Positions 57,831 through 64,000 of a DNA stretch of 64,000 nt are shown here, in pieces. The DNA comes from Megaleporinus macrocephalus (lineage: Eukaryota; Chordata; Actinopteri; Characiformes; Anostomidae): contig CM038719.1 in NCBI GenBank assembly GCA_021613375.1, forward strand, positions 38,164,620 through 38,228,619, given 5' to 3'. Position 1 is the first letter of the stretch; the number at the start of each line of letters is the position of its first letter. Under the pieces are notes generated by a model. That model searched no databases. It was not told the origin of the DNA and was given only the letters and a program-made list of their open reading frames with translations. Both the position numbers and the translations under genes were made by a program.

Positions 57831-58139
57831 CTTTACTGGCTGTTGGAGATCCTCATCAGATTTAAATCAATGTCTACCACATAGTACAAGATTCCAGTCC
57901 AGAAATCAAAGATACACTTGGAAACACTTGACTGATCAGAAACCTGACAGAAAACACTTGTCTTTGATCGAGTTGACTCAGACTGCCCCAAACTCTGCAT
58001 AATAGAACCAGCCAAGATCCATTCCCGATCAGAATTGGAAGCAAATTTGTGGTAAAATTAATAATTGAATTTCAGCTGAAATCAAATTGAATATTTAATG
58101 TACCATTTTTTGATATGTCCATCAAGGTTTGCTTGATCC
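57831..58139. other. Unassigned sequence
   Basis: AT-moderate DNA. No tandem structure, element terminus or coding signal was identified. Confidence 0.35.
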
Positions 58140-58380
58140 TTCCACATTTTACCCAACCCTCCATTGAACACACCCATTCAATCCCCTGGACCCACAGGAC
58201 ATGACTGAAGTGCCCTTGAGCAAGGCACCAAACCCCCAACTGCTCCTTGGGTACTGGGGATAGTGTTGCCCACCACTCCGGGCAAGTATATGTGTATATG
58301 TGGGTGTTTCACTACACGGGTGGGTGAGGTCAAATTCTGCTGTGTGCAAGCACAAGTGGCAAATAGTTGTAAAGTATCCA
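58140..58380 (+). mobile_element. SINE-like interspersed repeat
   Basis: TGCCCTTGAGCAAGGCACCA, CCCCCAACTGCTCCTTGGG, CCACCACTCCGGGCAAGT and GTGTGCAAGCACAAGTGGCA form a phrase order I know as a frequent SINE-like repeat of fish genomes. The head (tRNA-like part) is not clear here. Short frames across it are not genes. Confidence 0.55.
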
Positions 58381-58649
58381 GCCCAAAGTCCAAAAGTATC
58401 TAGACAATACGTCACTCCAACTCATCCCAAAGATGTTTGATATGGATCTACTATAGAACCAAAAGCATGTGCAATTCTCCTTATCATTGACTTCAGGTCC
58501 TTCAGCCAAACTCCACTCTTTCTGTTTCCACGTAATACTGAACATGTTATACCGGACTCTGGTGGTCTGCGTTGTCAGCCCACTGCTCTGAGAACCCCGG
58601 CAGCTTCTTTCTTTTTTCTTTTCTCCTGTTTCAGATCCACAACACTTCT
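58381..58649. other. Possible old repeat
   Basis: CCAACTCATCCCAAAGATGT and TCAGCCAAACTCCACTCTTT resemble phrases of another fish repeat, but the copy is too degraded to assign. Confidence 0.3.
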
Positions 58650-60480
58650 GACAGTGCAAGAAACACCTGTGGATGTTTTTTTTTCAGATCCGACCCTCAG
58701 CGCAGACAGATATCTGCTATTTAACGGCAGTGAGAAATGCTGCTTTGATCAAGGAGACACAGACATACGATCCCCTGAAATGCGCAGCCTGGGAAGTCGA
58801 TGGCTGCGTGGCCAGCACGCATGCACACAGATGCCCAATTAAACCCACTCGGGAGACTCTGGTGTTGATTGTTTCTGTGTGGCGGCATAGAGAATGGAAA
58901 TCCTGCGCTCCAGATAAGACATCAATCTTCCTCAGTGGGACGCGCAAATAAATCTGATTAGGGGCCGAATCATTTCCCCTTCAGGATTGTTTTATCTCTC
59001 CTCTCCATGCCTCGGCAGCAGATAACGGCGAAAACACTCGCCGGGCGCGCACGCATACACCGCCGAGGTGGCGGCGGGGCCGGGCCTGGTGATGTCATAT
59101 TTGGCAAACAAGAGCTTGTCAATCAAAGGCATAGCACCTGACAATACTCGGCACTGGAAAAGGGACCGAGGGGGCTTTGGCGTCTACGAAACTCGGTTGT
59201 TGGTAGCGTGGCCATTGCTGGGCTTGATTGGATGTTTCATTATGAATGCACATAATAAACAAGCATCTCCGCTGGACCAGCTCTGGATGCACGTGCCCAG
59301 TCATGGGCAAGCTCAGCGCCGACAGGTTTTCAAGACGGCAGGCGAACGAAAAGCGACAAAGCAGACTTTTAAGAAGCGACGAGATAAAGGACTAATTTGT
59401 TACAATTCTACCCCAGGGATGCTTATCTCTGCATTCAAATAAGGTTCAACAAGGAGGGGAAAAAACACACACACAGACAACAACAGTGGATGCTAAAGAG
59501 AAAGCCAAGTATCTGAAGGCACCGGTAAAAAACAACAACAACAACAACAATGAAAACAACAACAACAACATGAGTAATGGTGCCGAAAACCTGGTGGCCC
59601 GGTCGTGCACCCTTTTGCCATTTACCTTCCCAGCGCAGGGGAATAAATCAGCCCAACAAAGCAATAAAACCAAGAAATTCTCAAGTCAGCCTTATCTGAC
59701 CGCAAACAAGAAAACGACAGAAGCGAATATTCTCGGGCTCGTGATAAGAAAAGCTCGGCTCTGCTGGAAATAAATAAACACGCATATCGTAAATCAGCTG
59801 AGACGCAATCAAAACAAACCCTGACTATTGTCTTCCTTTTCTTCCCAACATCTAACAGCACTTATCCGGTACAGTAGTGGCAGAACAGCTTGAAACGAAA
59901 TCAACCCTCTACCCCCCCCAACCCTCAAAAAAAAGATACGTTATTCCTCACATTTGCCTGGATGGTCTGCTGGTGAAAAAATGAAAGACGGCTTCCAGAC
60001 ACTGTAAATAGGCTGTAAAGTAAGAGAAGCAGCCAATGGGGTCTTCCCTCAGAGTGGCCGGACGATGCCTTTTGACAGGTTGAAGGAGTAAACCTTCTTC
60101 TTCTGGGCTTGTTCTAGTAGAGGACCACGCGGGGTTTCCTGTGTCGTGGTCTTTGGCATTGTTCCGGGGCGACGTTAGCGTAAAGCAGTACAGCGGGGGG
60201 GGGGGGATAATACGAGACCATTAGGACGCATTGACCGGGCGCAGAACTGCACTGCCAAGCAGATTATGGCCATCTTCTCATGTGGAGCTTGATTCTGTCG
60301 CATGGTCCACTGGAGCGGTTTGCGATATAGGCCATCGTGCACGTTTATGTCCTGTATTAAAACGAGTGCTGGGATCTCGGCTGGGGAGATGGTTCATAAG
60401 ATTCCCTTCAGCACTTCAGCTCCAGCATTGCTCTACTCTGATCATCTGGGCCAAAATTTAGGGCTGATTCCATAAACCAT
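58650..60480. other. Unique island, CpG-rich around 59030-59360
   Basis: Single-copy DNA. The part at 59080-59300 (GTGATGTCATATTTGGCAAA, GAGCTTGTCAATCAAAGGCA, TTGATTGGATGTTTCATTAT, GAATGCACATAATAAACAAG) is AT/GC balanced, with GTCAATCA and TGATTG pairs resembling PBX/MEIS-type sites. Also present are (AAC)n at 59530-59570 and a G-run at 60196-60206. Frames of 95-124 codons have no domain. A candidate conserved non-coding cluster by texture. Confidence 0.45.
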
Positions 60481-60649
60481 GCAATGTTCCACTGTATGAC
60501 CGTGTCCAGTATTATCTACAGCACTGTGCTCAAATCAGAGCCCATCACTTCTTTATTTCCAGACGGTGGTGCTCAAAATTAGAACACTAGGTTTGTGCAT
60601 CCACTCTCTCTGAAAACCAAGACATGAGCTATGAGAGTATATGGTTGGG
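60481..60649. other. Possible repeat fragment
   Basis: CAGCACTGTGCTCAAATCAGA and GTGGTGCTCAAAATTAGAAC look like an imperfect repeated phrase, possibly a DNA-element terminus. Evidence is weak. Confidence 0.3.
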
Positions 60650-60770
60650 TTTTCACTACTGAGGTACTTAAGCTGACTGTTTAAAAGCCTTTATCTGATC
60701 AGTAAGTGTGTTTTCACAACCAGGTATGATTAGAGCAGATGTAAATAATCATACATACAATACAAAGTAA
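60650..60770 (+). repeat. Left copy of a duplication flanking the 29-bp array
   Basis: TACTTAAGCTGACTGTTTAA, TTTATCTGATCAGTAAGTGT and ATTAGAGCAGATGTAAATAA recur in diverged form at 62008-62100. Confidence 0.75.
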
Positions 60771-60869
60771 CCGATCATGCCTGTACCATGGTATCTTCAA
60801 GAATAAAACATATACTCTAAATTGGTCTCTCTTAATTTTGATGCCAAGAAAGTATGTTACAACAAAAGC

Positions 60870-62005
60870 AATATAACCATGCACTACTGTACCAACATCA
60901 CATGACCATGCACTACTGTACCAACGTCATATGACCATGCACTACTGTACCAAAGTCAAATGACCATGCATTACTGTACCAAAGTCAAATGACCATGCAC
61001 TACTGTACCAAAGTCATATGACCATGCACTACTGTACCAAAGTCAAATGACCATGTACTACTGTACCAACATCACATGACCATGCACTACTGTACCAACG
61101 TCATATGACCATGCACTACTGTACCAAAGTCAAATGACCATGTACTACTGTACCAACATCACATGACCATGCACTACTGTACCAACATCACATGACCATG
61201 CACTACTGTACCAACGTCATATGACCATGCACTACTGTACCAAAGTCAAATGACCATGCATTACTGTACCAAAGTCAAATGACCATGCACTACTGTACCA
61301 AAGTCATATGACCATGCACTACTGTACCAAAGTCAAATGACCATGTACTACTGTACCAACATCACATGACCATGCACTACTGTACCAACGTCATATGACC
61401 TTGCACTACTGTACCAAAGTCAAATGACCATGTACTACTGTACCAACATCACATGACCATGCACTACTGTACCAACGTCATATGACCATGCACTACTGTA
61501 CCAAAGTCAAATGACCATGTACTACTGTACCAACATCACATGACCATGCACTACTGTACCAACGTCATATGACCATGCACTACTGTACCAAAGTCAAATG
61601 ACCATGTACTACTGTACCAACATCACATGACCATGCACTACTGTACCAACGTCATATGACCATGGACTACTGTACCAACGTCAAATGACCATGTACTACT
61701 GTACCAACATCACATGACCATGCACTACTGTACCTACGTCATATGACCATGCACTACTGTATCAACGTCAAATGACCATGTACTACTGTACCAACATCAC
61801 ATGACCATGCACTACTGTACCAACGTCATATGACCATGCACTACTGTACCAAAGTCAAATGACCATGCACTACTTTACCAACATCACATGACCATGCACT
61901 ATTGTACCAACATCACATGACCATGCACTACTGTACCAAAGTCAAATGACCATGCACTACTGTACCAACATCACATGACCATGCACTACTGTACCAAAGT
62001 CTAAG
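60870..62005 (+). repeat. 29-bp satellite with 87-bp higher-order repeat
   Basis: About 39 units of CATGCACTACTGTACCAAAG plus TCAAATGAC. Three unit types (AACATCACATGAC, AACGTCATATGAC, AAAGTCAAATGAC endings) cycle in order. The marker CATGTACT occurs at 61052, 61139, 61342, 61429, 61516, 61603, 61690 and 61777. All spacings are 87 bp except one of 203 bp (7 x 29). The phase is preserved across the array. Confidence 0.96.
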
Positions 62006-62007
62006 TC

Positions 62008-62100
62008 CACCTAAGCTTATGGTTTAAAAGGCTTAATCTTAGCAATAAGTGTAAGAACATCAGATACAATTAGAACAGATATAAATAATCACCAAATACA
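62008..62100 (+). repeat. Right copy of the flanking duplication
   Basis: GGTTTAAAAGGCTTAATCTT, CAATAAGTGTAAGAACATCA and ATTAGAACAGATATAAATAA parallel 60650-60770. It ends where the L2 fragment begins. Confidence 0.75.
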
Positions 62101-62562
62101 AAACATCTCGTCCATACTGGCTTCCCTCCAATGGCTTCTTGTCCATTTTAGGATTGATTTAAAGATTTTGTTCTTTGTTTATAAGTCATCGAATGGCTTA
62201 GCTCCAACCTATCTCTCTGAGCTTTTTCAGCCAAACATTCCATCACGGTCGCTCAGATCTGATGAGCAGCTTCTTTTGGTGGTCCCTAAATCCAGGCTGA
62301 AGCACAGGGGTGATCGTGCCTTTTCAGTTATAGCCCCTAAACTATGGAATGAGTTGCCACTAAATGTTAGGCTAGCCCCTACACTGCTAGTTTTTAAATC
62401 CCATTTGAAATCTGATTTTTATTCTTTGGCTTTTAATGTAGTTTTTGGTTTTGTGGTTTTATTTGTTTTTTTTATGTTTGTTCTGCATATTCATTACTGG
62501 ACAGCACTTTGGTAAACAGTTGTTGTTTTATAAAGTGCTTTATGAATAAAATTGACGCTGAC
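62100..62562 (+). mobile_element. L2-type LINE, 5'-truncated 3' end with ORF2 C-terminus
   Basis: The frame to 62515 reads through the conserved C-terminal block of L2-clade ORF2: LASLQW, RIDLKILFFVYKSSNGLAP, a PSRSLRS motif, VPKSRLKHRGDRAFS and APKLWNELP. This region lies downstream of the reverse-transcriptase catalytic core, so no enzyme activity can come from it. The untranslated tail (CAGCACTTTGGTAAAC, AAAGTGCTTTATGAATAAA) followed by ATTGACGCTGAC-type terminal repeats is typical of L2. The 5' end is missing, as usual for LINE insertions. It is probably an inactive relic, although the frame is still open. Confidence 0.88.
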
Positions 62563-62875
62563 ATTAACAAAGTAACATGAATATCTTATTGTGAGAGAAG
62601 TAGATCATATCTTGAGCTCCAGTTTGAAGAAGTGTAGTTCCAGATTTCTCCTGGACGCCCCAGACATTGTATGAATGTGTTCAGTTCCTTCAGCAGCAAT
62701 CTTGATTTAGCTTAATGAAGTCCTGAGCAGTCAAAGCAGGTATTAGATGAGAACTGTAAATAATACTGGGTTGTTTCCACAAGGAGAAGCTTGGAAAGGG
62801 TTAAATAAACAAACTGATGTAGGGAAAAGCACTACTACGGTTTGAATATTCCAGGTTTCCTAAATTTAGATCTTA
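62563..62875. other. Unassigned sequence
   Basis: AT-moderate DNA in which no structure was recognised. Confidence 0.35.
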
Positions 62876-62955
62876 AAATATCAGCTTTAGTATCGCAATG
62901 TATCACGATATATCAAATCATATCGCCAGCTTACGCTAATACACATCCCTAATGA
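62876..62955 (-). mobile_element. hAT-like element end fragment
   Basis: TATCGCAATGTATCACGATA, ATCAAATCATATCGCCAGCT and AATACACATCCCTAA resemble the cGATAT-rich ends of short hAT-like elements. Related phrases (CATTGAATCATAACCCC; GCCAGGTTCGTGCCAATACA) occur at 29.8-31.4 kb. Confidence 0.45.
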
Positions 62956-64000
62956 ACAGTGACTAACAGCTGAATCGGCAGGAATTAAATGAATGGAGCC
63001 TGTTTGCTGTTTGCACAGTACAGTACATACATGTTAATAGACCCAACTGCTCTACTAGTTCATTTGCATGATGAAGCACCAAAGCCTGACGCTAACTGTA
63101 CCCTGTACTGTGTAGTCTGGGCCAAGATCTTCAGCGGATGCTATGATCCTTCTGGAACAGGTTTTCTTTTTCTTTTCTTTTTTTTTTCTCGCTTGTGTTC
63201 TCCACGTTCCTTTTTAAGTGCTGTTGCTAGAGCTAATCAAGAAACTTGGAATGCGCTGAATTTGAATTAACTCCGTTCCACTGAGGTGCCGAAAATAGAC
63301 GGCGGTTCATTCGGGTGCAGGTATCACCACGTGTATGAAATTACTGTTGACATGTCACACATTTCTGGTGGGGAAGGAAGGGCCATGAAGGTTTCTAAAG
63401 CTCTTAGAAGAGCCATGTCCTACGTCTCTGCCAGCACTAAAGCCCGTATATGCATGATAGCGCTTGCGCTCGAAATGTCATCACGCGCGCTTGAATAGGC
63501 ACCCAGTAAAGAAATAGCTAAATAAAGAAATAAACGGCTAAATAAATGTCCCCACATGGGGAGATAAGCGGGTTTTGGCAGTCCTGTCAGAAGACAGACA
63601 TGGAGAACGCTGGAGATGGCAAACCTCCTGATGTTTCAGAGCGAAAAGATAAATAAATAAATAAAAAAATGGAAATATGGAATAGAAGCACATCTGAAGC
63701 GACACGGCTGGTGAGTCGGGGGAAGGCAGATCGCTGCACTTGCTGAAAGCCTTTGTCTGGTTCTGGACTGGATGTTGGGTCCAGTGCAAAAAGACAATAA
63801 CCAATTAACTTAGCTCGTTTGCTTGTTTTAATTAAGATATATACATTTAAATGGTACAATTAAGATGTTTACACTATTGCTCGTGACAGCAGGACATATG
63901 TAAATCAATATATTTGAATGTGATGAATCTGCTTTTCTAAAACTATATAATAAGTAACATCAGTGCTTGTAGAACACTACACAACCTTAATGGAACACTG
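62956..64000. other. Unique sequence, possible island at 63280-63500
   Basis: Single-copy appearance with a pyrimidine tract at 63163-63189 and an (AAATA)n patch at 63648-63668. The GC-moderate part (GCAGGTATCACCACGTGTAT, GAAATTACTGTTGACATGTC) could be conserved non-coding. The 70-93 codon frames have no domain. Confidence 0.4.

Noticed and set aside
59486..59773. Asn-rich 95-codon frame
   Set aside because: The Asn runs come from an (AAC)n microsatellite. No homology is evident.
60870..62005. CRISPR-like or zinc-finger-like periodic array
   Set aside because: Contiguous 29-bp units without spacers. 29 is not a multiple of 3 and the translation has stops.

Overview
This window looks like gene-poor vertebrate nuclear DNA, most likely from a teleost fish. 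The evidence is the repeat content: a 5'-truncated L2-type LINE, tRNA-derived SINE-like sequence, hAT-like and Tc1/mariner-like non-autonomous DNA elements, long (TA)n tracts, and several interspersed sequences of a kind I know from fish genomes. The order or species cannot be fixed from sequence alone. I found no intact protein-coding gene, no convincing exon, no rRNA or tRNA gene and no CRISPR array. Nearly all open frames are low-complexity translations of microsatellites or satellites. The one recognisable coding remnant is the C-terminal end of an L2 reverse-transcriptase ORF near 62.1-62.5 kb.

Layout. At 1-4.3 kb there are large (ACT)n domains, partly flanked by a direct duplication and partly matured into a 63-66 bp minisatellite. 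At 5.6-10.9 kb a CpG-rich, promoter-like island and a second trinucleotide domain lie between two inverted copies of one 37-bp minisatellite. A 15-bp GGGTTA-containing array fills 11.7-13.1 kb. At 13.1-19.7 kb, single-copy islands alternate with dispersed MITEs. A 43-bp satellite with a 215-bp higher-order repeat occupies 19.7-21.8 kb, and a 25-bp array inside a direct duplication lies at 23.2-24.4 kb. From 25.7 to 33.3 kb the DNA is dominated by one foldback MITE family (called MITE-A here), one segment of which has expanded into a 51-bp minisatellite at 32.1-33.3 kb. From 34.8 to 46.7 kb, five blocks of one 'CCTGAAATCTCA' satellite alternate with four unique islands. At 47.9-50.4 kb there is a local duplication carrying a second MITE family (MITE-B, TA target). 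A minisatellite with a 147-bp higher-order period lies near 54.3 kb, a 29-bp array with an 87-bp higher-order period at 60.9-62.0 kb, and the L2 fragment follows.

Between the repeats are single-copy, moderately GC- and CpG-rich stretches with TAAT-type motifs, for example near 19, 25, 28, 33.6, 37.5, 45.4, 56.5 and 59.2 kb. Their texture fits the conserved non-coding elements of a regulatory gene desert. That is an inference; no conservation could be measured here.

The most interesting content is repeat dynamics. Several tandem arrays can be traced to parts of transposable elements. Four arrays are bracketed by direct duplications. Three have exact higher-order structure. One satellite family recurs on both sides of successive unique islands. 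No enzymatic or defence system was found.
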